Source: Mesaphorura yosii
Lineage: Eukaryota; Arthropoda; Collembola; Poduromorpha; Tullbergiidae
DNA length: 64,000 bases
Reading direction: 5' to 3'
NCBI GenBank assembly: GCA_009869945.1
Contig: WIXG01000355.1
Location: 1-64,000, forward strand
Of this stretch, positions 29,411 to 40,800 are shown in pieces. The position numbers and the translations under genes were made by a program. The notes beneath the pieces are model-generated. The model saw only the letters and a list, made by a program, of their open reading frames with translations. It was not told the DNA's origin and made no database searches. Position 1 is the first letter of the stretch, and each line of letters opens with the position of its first letter.

Positions 29411-30736
29411 ATGGCGGAGACAAGTAGCAAGTTCTATTTGGAGACGACCAGCCGTCCGAGACTTTTCACCGACTTCCGGATCAAGAGGGGGCTACCTAGT
29501 TCCGACTATTTCAGCCTCGTGCTCGCGACCAAATCGCACGCGATTAAAGTCTACTGCCTGAGAAGCGGCGGAGGCGGTGAGGAAGCAGCGGAGGTGTTGA
29601 AGGAACTCGAACCAATCTCCTCTCTCTCCACAAACAAGTTCATTGTCTCGTGTGTGGATTCCTGGGTGGACACTGTTCACGCGGCCGTACTAGACACCGC
29701 TCAAAGGAAAGTTCTGCGCAAGCATTTACCGCGTGTGTCCACCCTCCTAGAGGAGGAGTCGGCTCTCAGCTTGCTCTGCATACAAATGGAAATGTGTACG
29801 GAGAGCCTGAGGACGTTCAACGCGAAGCGGGTCACGACCGACGGCGCCGCCGCCGACGCCGCGCGTGGTGTGTACTCCAGACGTTTCTCGCACGTCGACG
29901 AGGATCGGAGCATCGAACTCTTTCGCGCTCTACTGGCGTGCCTGGAAGAGATTCATAGTCTACCGGCGGGGCCCGGCTTCCATGGCGCTCTGAAACCGGA
30001 GAACGTTTTCCTGGTCAGAGATGCGGCTGTCGATGCTCCTCCTCTCAAGATCGGTGAGTTTGGGCTGCCGGCAAAGAGCGGCGAACGGTTCCGGACAATT
30101 GGAGCTCCGAAGCAGCACGGGCGACGGGAGCTGTATCAGCCGCCTGAACAACTGGCCTGCGGCGAGTTGGGCGCCTGGGTCGACATTTACGCCTTGGGTG
30201 TGATCCTCCTCGAGTTATTCTACCCGCTTCCAGTGCGTACACCCGAATTCGAGGAGACAATCGGAAATCTACGAGAAAAACGAGAAGTTCCGGAGTTGCT
30301 GGGCTGGCGTTGGCCGGAAGTCGCGAGGCTGGTGCTGGAGATGACGGCGAATGAGTACAAGAGCAGGCCGACGTTAAAGGAGGTTCAGAAAAGAGTTGCC
30401 GTGATTGAGAACCGGTTTGGGGCAGGATTCGCACATTGGGGCGTCTACTGTGATGGTTGTGAGGTGGAGCGGCCAATCCGCGGCACTCGCTATCAGTGCG
30501 AAATGTGTCTCACGTTCGACTACTGCTCCGGTTGCCGGAGGAAGAATCCGAGGCGGCATGCACAGAAACACACGTACCGTTCGATATGCGCCTGGGAGAG
30601 TGAGAAGGAGTTTCTGAAGAGTATTCAGTCACCCGCTCGGAAAATCGCCGGGCAGGTGGGCAGCGCCGTCCTTGACATTGGAACCGCTGTGCTTGGAGGA
30701 GTTGCTCTAGCAGTCAGCGAGGCCCTCAGTGATTAA
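29411..30736 (+). CDS. Pseudokinase with C-terminal ZZ zinc finger
   Basis: Intronless, 441 residues from the ATG at 29411, chosen for its MAETSSKF start; an in-frame ATG at 29306 would add 35. Residues about 20-330 are kinase-like: IEMEMCTESL-type hinge (here IQMEMCTESL), a catalytic loop HGALKPENVF near 190, IGEFGLP in place of DFG, YQPPEQL and DIYALGVILLELF. The catalytic Asp of HRD is Ala and the Asp of DFG is Glu, so it is very probably inactive. Layout recalls eIF2-alpha-kinase-like or NEK-like folds. Residues about 346-390 form a ZZ finger (CDGCEVERPI, YQCEMCLTFDYCSGC, then HxxxH) that could bind protein partners. A role as a scaffold is inference. Confidence 0.7.
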   Translation: MAETSSKFYLETTSRPRLFTDFRIKRGLPSSDYFSLVLATKSHAIKVYCLRSGGGGEEAAEVLKELEPISSLSTNKFIVSCVDSWVDTVHAAVLDTAQRKVLRKHLPRVSTLLEEESALSLLCIQMEMCTESLRTFNAKRVTTDGAAADAARGVYSRRFSHVDEDRSIELFRALLACLEEIHSLPAGPGFHGALKPENVFLVRDAAVDAPPLKIGEFGLPAKSGERFRTIGAPKQHGRRELYQPPEQLACGELGAWVDIYALGVILLELFYPLPVRTPEFEETIGNLREKREVPELLGWRWPEVARLVLEMTANEYKSRPTLKEVQKRVAVIENRFGAGFAHWGVYCDGCEVERPIRGTRYQCEMCLTFDYCSGCRRKNPRRHAQKHTYRSICAWESEKEFLKSIQSPARKIAGQVGSAVLDIGTAVLGGVALAVSEALSD

Positions 30737-31509
30737 TCTGCTCACTGAAAAGAAAGTGACTCCATGAAAGCACAAATTCAGTCATTGCGAAGATTTCGCT
30801 CTGGTTTCGTTGAGTATGGATTACATTCCCTTCCCTATTTACAGCTTGTAATATAAATGAGTAAAATAACCGTACAAAATACAAAGGCAAGTATTTATGG
30901 ACGTTCAGTTTTGTGTAGCATTTGAAGTACTACGTCATACGAGAAGCAGCAGTGCGGATTGGGAATGACCCTCCGAATAGCCACAGCGTGATTCGAATTT
31001 TGTTCGAATCCAGGTACAAGCCGAGTACATTCGCAAAAACGCACTTAAACCAGACTCGAACCACAGCCCTCATGTGGGTAGGTAGTTTGGACAGACACCG
31101 TGGCCACTACATCACCATGTCGATTGAATTGTGAATTCATCGATTGAGTTACATGTGCAGAACTTTCATAATACCAATAACACTGTCATGTACGCGTTGG
31201 AATTTGCCAATGGAGGTCAAATTCGTGACAAATGGTTTAACCATCAAATGAGACACTCAAAGACAAGAATCGCGCAACGTATCCCCCTTTGACTTTGGAT
31301 TTCCAAATAAGAAAACGAGGCGCTTCCCAAAGGAATCAAATCCCAAATAAATGACCTTCGTTTTCTTCGGCAGTCGCACTCCATTTTCAGACAAGTCAAC
31401 TCGTAAAAGGTAAAAAGAAGGAAACCTTTTTCAATCAAATGACGGAGCATAAATCCGCCAGTTATCAGCGATTCATCGCATCCTTGGAAAATGAGCTGCT
31501 AAATTTCGC
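30737..31509. other. Intergenic, no gene seen
   Basis: Short frames on both strands without recognisable motifs. Confidence 0.4.
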
Positions 31510-32877
31510 GATGGCGATCGGCTTCTACTTTGGTTGTTGTCCAGCCATGCTTCACACTTCTGCTCGTCTCGTCCCAGACAAACCACACAAAAACTTTATG
31601 CTTTTGTAGTGCTTGGTCGTGGCGATTTTCAATCTTCTCGGCTATGTCGATTATTTGGTGATTTACTACGACGACTTCATCATGCAACCAATTTCCAAAA
31701 TTATCCGAATCCTTGAAAAGTATTGTCGATTTGGCACGGAGATTCATTTTTATTAGGAAATACCACGAAATGGTCCTCATTTTTCGAGAAATATACGAAA
31801 ATCGCTCAGAGCTCACATCTGCAATTAAAGTTAAGGCGTATAATTCGATTCTGTACCTGACTTTCTCGCACGTGCTTCTGCTAACCGCCTGCCTTGCTCT
31901 GGAAATAATTTTTGTGACAACCCTCACCGATGAGCGCCAGTCGGCAATTTACCCGCCCAGTCAACCTCTACTTAAAGGGCTGTGGGTCATGTGGCTATTT
32001 TTCATTTATGCATCAAACATTATATCGGTGGGTCTGATTTTACTCGTTGGAAACTGCCTGATTCGCCCATACAGGGTCCTCACCATGGAATTCAAGCTAA
32101 TTTACAAATGTGAAGGTGAAATTGTCGGCCTAGCTGAGTTCAGACGAAAGTTTAAGAAACTTGAACACAGTTTCTCATTGTATGCCAACGTGGTCGGGTT
32201 TTTGAGTGCGATCACTGTTGTTAATTGCACAGTTACCTTCTTTTCAGTGATTTTCAGCGCCATGGACTTAACAAGTCCATGGCGCTGAAAATCGCCGATG
32301 GGATGTTGACGAGATTGCTTTCAGCATCGAAATATGTCGCATTGTGGAAGAAGCGCTGAATTTGGTCCAACTTGGGCATTTGGGACAGTACATGAAAGAC
32401 GAGGTAAAGGCATTAAAGAGCACTAAAGTTGATCAAGTACAGATTATGCGGCTTGATTTACAGGTGGAATCTACGAAAAGAGAAATGCAATTCTTAATCG
32501 CCGAGGATTGTCTGATCAATTCTGGACTTTCTGGACCACCAACGACGATTCTACGAAATAGTCGGAAATCTGAAGCGGTACGTTAAGTTTTCATGTCGGT
32601 TGATTTTAATGCTCATTGCGTGCTCGTTCTTATCTGAGCAGAAAAATGCCATGGCAGAGCTCATCGAAGGCTGGAATTGGCAACTGACCGCAAGGGACTT
32701 GTGCAATATTGACTACGGACTTTTCCCAAGCGTAAGTCTGATCCAAAAGGTAATTGGCAGAATGTTCACAATTTTTGCGTGTTTTAGGTCGCCAATTCCA
32801 CACTGACATTTCTAATGTTCATATTTACACTAAAGTTGTCTGAATCCTCGAGGAGATGGGCTTCGGGACCAACTTAA
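31510..32877 (+). pseudogene. Gustatory-receptor-like gene, damaged
   Basis: The frame at 31713-32288 has several hydrophobic helices (LTFSHVLLLTACLALEI, GLWVMWLFFIYASNII). It stops in a hairpin at 32249-32293. In another frame the protein resumes at about 32297 (WDVDEIAFSIEICRIVEEAL) to 32577 (donor GTACGT), then exons 32642-32731 and 32788-32877 join in phase 0. They read LTARDLCNIDYGLFPS followed by VANSTLTFLMFIFTLKL, which fits the last helix and its phase-0 intron in insect-type gustatory/odorant receptors. The N-terminal part before 31713 also needs frame changes. So the C-terminal gene structure is preserved but the middle is disrupted. Confidence 0.5.
32249..32293. repeat. Perfect 21-bp inverted repeat with 3-nt loop
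   Basis: Arms 32249-32269 and 32273-32293 are exact reverse complements, separated by AAC. The hairpin lies exactly where the receptor-like frame breaks. Confidence 0.95.
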
Positions 32878-33527
32878 AATTAATGAGCGGTTTATTAAAA
32901 TCTGATATTCTTTCCATTGACATTGTCGATTTGTCCAAAAGGTTCATATTTATTTGGAAATTCTGCCAAGTTCTGTTCTTGACTCCTGCATGAAACTCGC
33001 ACGGAGGATTTACGGCGGAAATTGGCGGGAAACCACTTAATTCTTCAGCTAACCTGCGTGACTTTTATTGCTGGATGGCTCGTAAATAAATTAGTCAAAG
33101 CAAGTAGCACCACAACTTTAAAACGAGCCAAGAAGGACAACATATTGAAATTACGACACGTAGTTTGTCTTACGTGATAGTTTCAAATACTAATTACTCT
33201 TTGCAATGTAATAATAGCAATCACAATTCATGAGTCGAGATAATTGCTCAATTACCATTCGGACACGCACTTTCCCAATTAAATCTGAGTTAAATATGTT
33301 CAATTAGACACGATAACAAGAAAACGAGTTAATTTGAGTTGCGATTCCATCAAAATGAGGCTTGAGTATAAAATGAAGGAGTTTCGGTTGCTGGGCAAGC
33401 ATTACATTTCAGGAAATCCAGCATTTCAACTCAATTAAGGAAAAAGTGAGACAAACTCCCAAATTACTTAATTTTTTGTGGAATTCCGCTAATTTTGCCA
33501 TTTTGCTGCCATTTCCCGTGTTCTCAG
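32878..33527. other. Intergenic and promoter of the Cys-rich gene
   Basis: AT-rich sequence. TATAAAA at 33367-33373 is a good promoter candidate for the next gene. Together with the TTCTCAG right before its ATG it suggests a short 5' UTR intron. Confidence 0.5.
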
Positions 33528-33800
33528 ATGGCAAAGTGGATCTGCTTGGCTGCCTTAATTTTGGCAATCGCCGCCAATCTGGCCAAGTCTGGCGCGCCCG
33601 TAGGAAGCACCGGCTGCTCAAAGCGCTGGATAGCGAGCGGGGAAGGCGGTTACTGCTGGCGATTCTGCGGCGGTTCAGGAGGGCGATGGTGCTACACAGG
33701 ACTTTGTGACCCGGGCAACGCGGAGCAATGCGCGTATCGGGAAACTTGTGGAGCGAGAAGCTGTAAAGGCGCGGAAGAAGGCTGTGTTATGGCTTGCTAA
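33528..33800 (+). CDS. Small secreted cysteine-rich protein
   Basis: Ninety residues with a signal peptide (MAKWICLAALILAIAANLA) and a mature part containing ten cysteines, spaced as in CSKRW, YCWRFC, WCYTGLC, QCAYRETC, SCKG and GCVMAC. This implies five disulfides. I do not recognise the family; an antimicrobial or cuticle peptide is possible. It has its own TATA box at 33367 and AATAATAAAAGC just after the stop as a polyA signal. Confidence 0.65.
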   Translation: MAKWICLAALILAIAANLAKSGAPVGSTGCSKRWIASGEGGYCWRFCGGSGGRWCYTGLCDPGNAEQCAYRETCGARSCKGAEEGCVMAC

Positions 33801-33869
33801 CAAAATAATAAAAGCAAATTGGGAATATTTTGCTAATATTTTATTAAAATCTGCATAAATTCGTCAACT

Positions 33870-34411
33870 TCAAACGGGAAAGCCCAGGCATTCGCTTAGC
33901 GACACAAATCGATACCCTGCAGCCCGACAATAGGTGATGGCGGCCTCCGCCAGCTCGGCGCTTCCAACCAGTGGGTTGTGGTGGAGGACAATGCGGCCTG
34001 GCGTAGCCGCCGGGTTCATTCTCCCGAGCACCCGTTCGTAGTGCGCCATTCCAGCCGCCGTGTTCCAGGATGTGCCCAGTCATCCGACCCGAAACTCCAG
34101 AGAATCAGTTTAAATCCAAGCTGTCCATTCAAAATACGAGCCACGCGGTCATCATACGTCCCGAATGGCGGGCGCATGACGGACGGGGCCTGGCCTGTCA
34201 GGAAAAGCAGGGTCAGCAGATTCATATCCTGGACGATTGTCGCGTCGTCAAAGCCAGGAAGGCCAGGAGACGAGTGGGGCCAAGTATGATGGCCAATCGA
34301 ATGCCCTCCGCTTGCCATCTCGGCTACTATGGGCGCACTATCGTAAATACTGCCGTCAATCGTCCGTCCGAAAAATGTCGCCGGGACACTCAAAGTACGT
34401 GGCGCACTCAA
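33870..34411 (-). pseudogene. Polysaccharide deacetylase (NodB-type), frameshifted
   Basis: The first frame (34411 to about 34070) carries NodB motifs: PATFFGRTID, GGHSIGHHTWPH (metal-binding HxxxH region) and RPPFGTYDDRV, then ILWSFGSDDW. At about 34070-34082 the protein continues one frame over: SWNTAAGMAHYERVLG, GRIVLHHNPL and GYRFVSLSEC, to a stop at 33870. The two frames together form the usual C-terminal two thirds of a chitin/polysaccharide deacetylase. The N-terminal TFDDGP motif is not seen, although TTTTTCGCAG near 34435 could be an acceptor. One base error or a real frameshift would explain it. Confidence 0.65.
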
Positions 34412-35093
34412 AGTTGAAGCACTTGGCGTGCCGGGGCGGGAAATGGACCGTCTGCGAAAAATTGGATGTTTAGCCGAATATTTGCTGGACTTGAAACCAG
34501 ATCTTAGGATTTCTTAACGAATATCAGGGCGATCGTCCCAGTTTAATTGCAGTGAAAGTAATCTACGTTCTGCCGCTCCTTCGTGTCAGGAAAGGCGGGG
34601 ACGAGTCCTGCAGCGGTTGCTAAGGTGGTGCGCCAAGGCAGTCGCTGGAAAATTGTTAGCACTCAAAACAAGCAAAACTGTCCAGTCAATCCGTCCATTC
34701 GCTCAAGTTGAATTGGAGTTCAGTCGACAGATGTTCTTCGCATCGAAAAATTTGATTATGCTAATCACGATTTGGGCATGTTAAGTACATGCGCATAAAA
34801 CGCTCGAATTATAAGTTGGTACAAAACACATCAATTCAAAGAATTACTTAAACCTTTGGTTCGCCGATTCATACAAATTATATTTTGAATTACTAGTTTA
34901 TTATTTCCCAAATCCCAATGAATTAGAAATGCCATCAGTGGTTAGAAATATATGTTAACCTTTGGTCCCGCTTTTACACTACACTTATTTAAATGTTCCA
35001 GTCCCATGAAGGCGTACGAGTGAGCTAGCCAGCTCACAACTTGTTCAGGCATAAGCAGGAAGTTTGCAACGGCTTCTAATTCTGGACGATGGC
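34412..35093. other. Intergenic, no gene seen
   Basis: No supported coding sequence apart from possible upstream exons of the deacetylase. Confidence 0.35.
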
Positions 35094-36464
35094 TTAAGAA
35101 TCTTCGTCAATATCGAAAAGGACGTCCGAGCAGCTCCTCATTATTTCCTTAAACTCAGGGTTATTGCGAAGTAATTTCAAATTTCTGCAAGTGTAAAATT
35201 GATTATAAACACTTTTAGCGTCTTGGCAGGGCTTGTCTTTGCGGTCTGAACTTACTCGGCCACAAAATCTGACACCTTTTTCCGAATTTCATGCCTTGCG
35301 TTCAGATGGTGGGCCATAGCCTGGATGCACCCGACGTTCTCAAGGTTAATGTCGCTGGCCAAGTAATTCAAACCAATGTTTTTTAATTCCGTCAACTCGT
35401 ACTTTTCAGCTGCTTGAATCAGGTCGCACAACTGTTCAGATTCCAGCGCTCCAGGTTCAATTTTAGACGAGTAAATGTACTTGAGTACATGTTCAAATGT
35501 TTCAGGCTCCACATCCTTAATTTCAACTTCTCTGCTGTATCTTTCTTCTTAAACACTGGCGATCGTGTGCTTAGAATTAATTGATGAACTTTAAACGCAG
35601 ATGATGCACACTTGATTGTAAAATCGGATCCTTCGCCACTTTTGAGCAAATCTAAAAATCCTTCGGAAAGTGTTAGGAATGTTTTCGGAAGTGCAATGTG
35701 AGGTTGGGTGTACGCCTTTCCGATTTGGAATTTCAGCTTAAGCGTGTCCTTTGGGAAAAGCCTGGTCTTGTTTTCCCATAAATAACCCAAGTCCAAGGAC
35801 ACAACGGCACAGCTCGCCATCTTAAGCTGACGATTCATGGGTTTATCCCTTCTGGACTGTTCCACACCTATAAAATGGACAAAACATACCTAGAACTAAC
35901 CAAAATTTTGGTTAGTCGAAAACTAATCAACGAACCTATCCATGGTAAATCACGGTCATCAGCACCGACCACGGACAATGAAATAGCGGCAAGTTCCTCG
36001 TCAGCTTCAAAATGATGAGCATATACTTTAATCACTATGCGTTCCGCTACTGCTTCATTCTCGCTCGTACAAGGCTTACACTCCCTTTAGAGTAGAGATC
36101 AAAATATGAGAGGCGAGTTTCCATTGAAATAAAATCACATCACACATAGCCCCAATGAGAGCCAGACTGCCGACTCCATTTTTCCGTGCCGCCTGTAAAT
36201 TCACGCCACTGAGATTTCCAGAGTTGAGCAAACCCATACGCTGCCCAAACGTGAGATCCGGTATTTGAAAGACATTCGGGAATTTTTGCGAGAAATTTTC
36301 AATCGCCCAAATGTATTCGAATTGCGCAGGAGACAGAAGAATCTGCAAATCGAGCCACCAAAGTACGAGTGATTTAGTCAAGAATTAGTGGAGCCTGGGA
36401 CAGGTTGCCCCCTAACCTTGTATTCTGGTTCTTCAGTCTTGCTGATTTTGGGATCTGAAGCCAT
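35094..36464 (-). pseudogene. MATH-BTB (SPOP/TDPOZ-like) gene with two frame breaks
   Basis: Exon 1 is 36464-36417 (MASDPKISKTEEPEYK, donor GTTAGG) and exon 2 starts at 36342 with the MATH opening (FEYIWAIENFSQKF). Near 36085 the frame hits a stop, while another frame continues with IVIKVYAHHFEADEE. An exon from about 35870 gives the BTB start (GSDFTIKCASSAFKVHQL, LSTRSPVFK). Near 35530 a deletion shifts the frame, after which EIKDVEPETFEHVLKYIY and HHLNARHEIRKKVSDFVAE follow. The last exon ends at 35094 (LRNNPEFKEIM). Intact relatives are CUL3 substrate adaptors. Splice sites are preserved, so decay is recent or due to sequence errors. Confidence 0.65.
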
Positions 36465-37830
36465 GATTTATCTATTTTAACAAAAAGTTTATGTGAGTAT
36501 GAATTCGCAGCTTGAAAACGTTGTGGACTCGATTCACTTTCACTGTTAAATTGATTCTTTCCCGCAATTATTCGACTTGATAAAATTGTAATACAACAAA
36601 GAATCTCGTGCACAATTCATTCACAATGGATTTGTGTGCAAGCAAAGGCGAATAAACGGAATAGACTGACCGACAGCAGTTTGGTGGCTCTGAGGAATAT
36701 TCTGAATGCAGTGTGTTTCAAGAATACCTGAGAACCCATGGGAATAGTGGAACCATTTCGACAAACGAATATCCATTATGGCGTACTTTGATGTAGAAAC
36801 TAGAAAGTTGTTTCTGATCAATTTACGTTAGGTACGCATTTATAATAAAAAATTTATTAGTCGGGAGTATGAGGGGAAGTTCGATGCAGTTTGTCACTTG
36901 ATTGGCTCAACCACAAACACTTGGCTGAAGCCTTCGACTGGTGACCAAAATCTATTTTCACACACGCCGAATTGAAGAGAATGCATGCGAACTCTGTTCA
37001 TAATTATTTGATAAGTTATGAAGTTTGGTTTTTTTTTTGTATTTACGGTTGGGACATGATTCATGCACTTTTTTCATTTGGCCATAACTTTTTAGTGCGT
37101 GGCTGGGACTTTCCTCAAAACTGCCCCAGCTCACTGCCTTTCCAACGCCACCGGCCCCGTGGTCGTGCGTTCGGGGAGTGTAAAGTTGTGGGCTTCCAAA
37201 GTGGTACAGGTTTATACAGGCCCTTATGGGGCAAAAAATCAATTTTTTGTCCATAACTCCGAAATGACAAGGAATACAATCCAAGTTCTTAATCTCGATT
37301 TGTCGGCCTTTTGAGCTCTACAATGGGGGATAGGTGGATTTCAATCGCCCAGCACGATAAAATCCTTCTAGAGTGGCCCGGGTCTCAGCGTGCCCCCGAG
37401 CATGGCCATGGCTCTCTCAAATGAAGGGCACCTCATTTCGAAGAGCGTCTCGGGCAGGAAACGGCGACCCTCCGTCCGCGCAATCACCAATCGGCCAGCC
37501 GTCAAGCAGCACTCTCAAACCTCTGAACGAGAGAGATGAGATGGACCACAGGAAAAAGGAAACGAGATTACTGCGATTCATTCATTCCACTCGAAAACTG
37601 GACACTCGAATGCTCATCTCTTCAACTCATTGTTCTCTTCTCCTTTCCCGGCGTCTTTTGTTCTCAGCTCATTCGCAGAGGAAAGGTCAAGATCACTTTA
37701 ACAGCTCATCGGAAAAGGACTACCAAAAAAGGGCTCATCAGTTGGTGAGCAGTCGCGAGAGTGAAAAGAGTTTTCGCACGCACAACTCGGATCCAGCATT
37801 CCCAAGAGGAACGCGCGAAATCCGCCAGCG
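36465..37830. other. Intergenic and upstream of papilin
   Basis: No protein-coding signal is convincing. The last few hundred bases before 37831 are GC-richer and probably hold the papilin promoter and leader. Confidence 0.4.
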
Positions 37831-40800
37831 ATGGTGGGCATGGGAATGGCGGGGCGCCGGTGGTGGGCACTCCTGCTCACAGCGGTGATTCTCGCTGGAG
37901 GAAAGACAGCGACCGGACAGCAGAACGTAAGCAAGTTGAGAAAACTACAACGTCTCCTGTACTAATTCACCCGCTTTCCGTCCACATAGTGGCGCCGCGG
38001 TCCCTCCTACTCTGAGGACTACGACTACAATGAGAGCGGACAAGATTTATTCGTCTCCATGGACGATGATGGCAAGTTGATGGACTCCAGACAAGACTCT
38101 GGCCCCTGGTCAGAGTGGAGCGGCCGCTCAGAGTGCAGTAGGTCGTGTGGGGGTGGTGTGAGGATGCAGACGAGGCGGTGTGCGGACAGGTAAGAAGATT
38201 TGAGGGGGCGTCGTGAACGAGTCGAGCGGCAGAGCCAAAGGGGCCGGGGGCTCGGCCGCTGGACTCGTTCACGACGCGGTAGCGGACCGCCTTCGGTGGC
38301 AGCACACTAACCCCCGCCCCGTAACTCGCGGGAGCTAGGGTGGGGTGGGGGAAGGAGGGACGGTGGATACCTGACGCTTGCGCCGGTAGTTTTCTACAGG
38401 CGGAGTGACGGTGGCGAGGGCGCAACCCCTAATCTCCGTCCCGGAGCCTCAAAAGTGGAGCGCCCCAAGACTGAATGCCCCCACTAATCCCCCTCTTATT
38501 ACTCACAGCTCCTGCACCGGCCCCACCCGCCGCTTCTCAACCTGTTCTCCAGCCCCCTGCCCCCCCTCAACCCCCGATTTTCGCCTCCTCCAATGCTCCG
38601 CCTTCAACGAAGTCCAATTTGAAGGGCGTTACTATAATTGGATCCCCTACAATAAGGCGCCGAATAAATGCGAGCTGAACTGCATGCCGGAGGGTGAGAG
38701 GTTCTACTATAGACACAAGAAGAAGGTGGCGGACGGGACTCGGTGTGATGAAGAGAAGGACGATGTTTGCGTCGATGGAGGGTGTTTGGTAATAATGATG
38801 AATTTCTAGACCTACATTTATTTAAATTAGATCCCCCTCTAATGAATATCCCTCTGATTAATTCCCCTCTAACGATTTCCGGCTCTAATTAAATCTTCCC
38901 TCTCTTGCCTACAGCCCGTCGGCTGCGACAAACTCCTCGGCTCCACGGCACGGGAAGACAAGTGTAGGAACTGCGGGGGGGACGGGTCGCAGTGCAACAC
39001 CATCACAGGGCAGTTTACGGAGAACAACTTGCAAGTGGGCTACAATGATGTTCTGCTCGTACCTGCCGGGGCTACTAATCTAGTTGTCAGGGAGACGAGG
39101 GCTAGTAACAACTATTTGGGTGAGTCGGTGTGTTTTAAATAGAAGCGACAGCCACCTTATTAAATCCCCCTTTATGAGTCCCCTCTAATATTTCCCTTTT
39201 TGAAATCCATCCTCACAGCCATCCGCAACGTCACCGGCCACTTTTACCTAAACGGCAACTGGAGAATAGACTTCCCACGCGAGCTCCCCTTCGCCTCCAC
39301 CATATTCCACTACGAGAGGAAACCCCACTCGTTCTTCGCGCCAGAATCAATCCGCGCCCTTGGACCGATATCGGAAGCCATCTACATAGTAGTCCTGTAC
39401 CAGGAAGCAAATCCAGGCATCGACTACGAGTACTCGATACCTAAAGGACTAGTCTCTAGTGAGTCTGATGAGTATTTATGGAGGGCGGAGGGGTTCGGAC
39501 CCTGTAGTGCTGAATGTGGAGGGGGGAGGAGGGAGAGGAGGATTACGTGTGTAGGGAGGAGTGATTACAGAGAGGTGGGAGCTTATCTTTGCGATGGGAC
39601 GAGGAGGCCGAGTGGAGTGGAGGTTTGCAATGAGGGGCCGTGTCCGATGAGGTTAGTGTTTGGAGGATTTATTATGGGGGATATATTACGGGGGGATTTT
39701 TAAAATATGCAGATGGCAACTCGGCCCATGGGAAGAGTGCTCTGCGCCGTGTGGGACTTCCTCCAGGGGGCATCAGCTGCGTACAGTGTACTGCGCCCAG
39801 TCTGTGAGTGGGGTCTCCGCCATTGTTGAAGACAGTAAATGCGAGGTGGAGGTGGGGCCGAAACCAGATAGGAGGAGGGAGTGTGAGAGGAGGGCGGAGG
39901 ACGAGTGCCCAGTTTGGTTTGTTGGAGAGTGGGGAGGGGTGAGTGGAGCGAGCACTATCTTGTTAACCCCCGCTAACTTGCCCTCTTCTATCCTGGATGT
40001 AGTGCCCCAACTTGTGCGGCGTCGGCTACGCCACCCGCCACGTCGTCTGCCATTTAAAGAGGAACAAGACAGTGCAGGTCTTCCCCGACTGGCGGTGTAG
40101 CGGGAGCGAGCGACCAGAGTCGAACAGAGTCTGTGAGTTATCACCCTGTGAGGGGGTGGACTGGATTGCGAGTGAATGGGGAGGGGTGAGTCTATCTCCA
40201 CAGTTTTCCATTAGAGCATAGTCTAATCACAACTGCCCCAACAGTGCAACAAAACTTGCGGCCAAAAACAAGAGTCCCGATCCGTCTTCTGCTCCGATTC
40301 GAGAGGGAAGATATACCCCGAGGCCACCTGCCCCCAATACCGTAAACCCCCGCAAACCCGCAACTGCACCGGGCCCCCATGCGCCCACGCCTGGTTCGCA
40401 GAGGAGTGGGGGGAGTGTAGTAGTTCTTGTGGGTCGCCAGGGGTGAGAACAAGAAAAGTAGAATGCGGAGAGATACAAGAGTCTGGCGGCTACAAACCTG
40501 TCAATGAGTCTAACTGTGTCCCCGAGAGGAAGTATGAAGAGGAGGAGGAGTGCGTAGTCGCCACCGGCCCAGAGTGCTCTGGGCGCTGGGTCGCTGGAGC
40601 CTGGGGGCCCTGCTCTAAAGCATGTACGGACCCATCCGGGACCAGGAACAGAACACTCTTCTGTATGGTCGGGAACGCTACAACTACGGATAAGGGGAGG
40701 TGTGGGGAGGAGGGGGTTCCTGAATCCTTGACCAAGTGTGAGTGTGATGGGGAGGAGGACTTGGGCAGTGGAAGTGGAGATAATGAACTGGAGATGGAGG

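Noticed and set aside
36958-37284. Open frames on both strands around 37.0-37.3 kb
   Set aside because: No motif, no start context and no splice partner; could be an unknown repeat, but nothing supports a gene.
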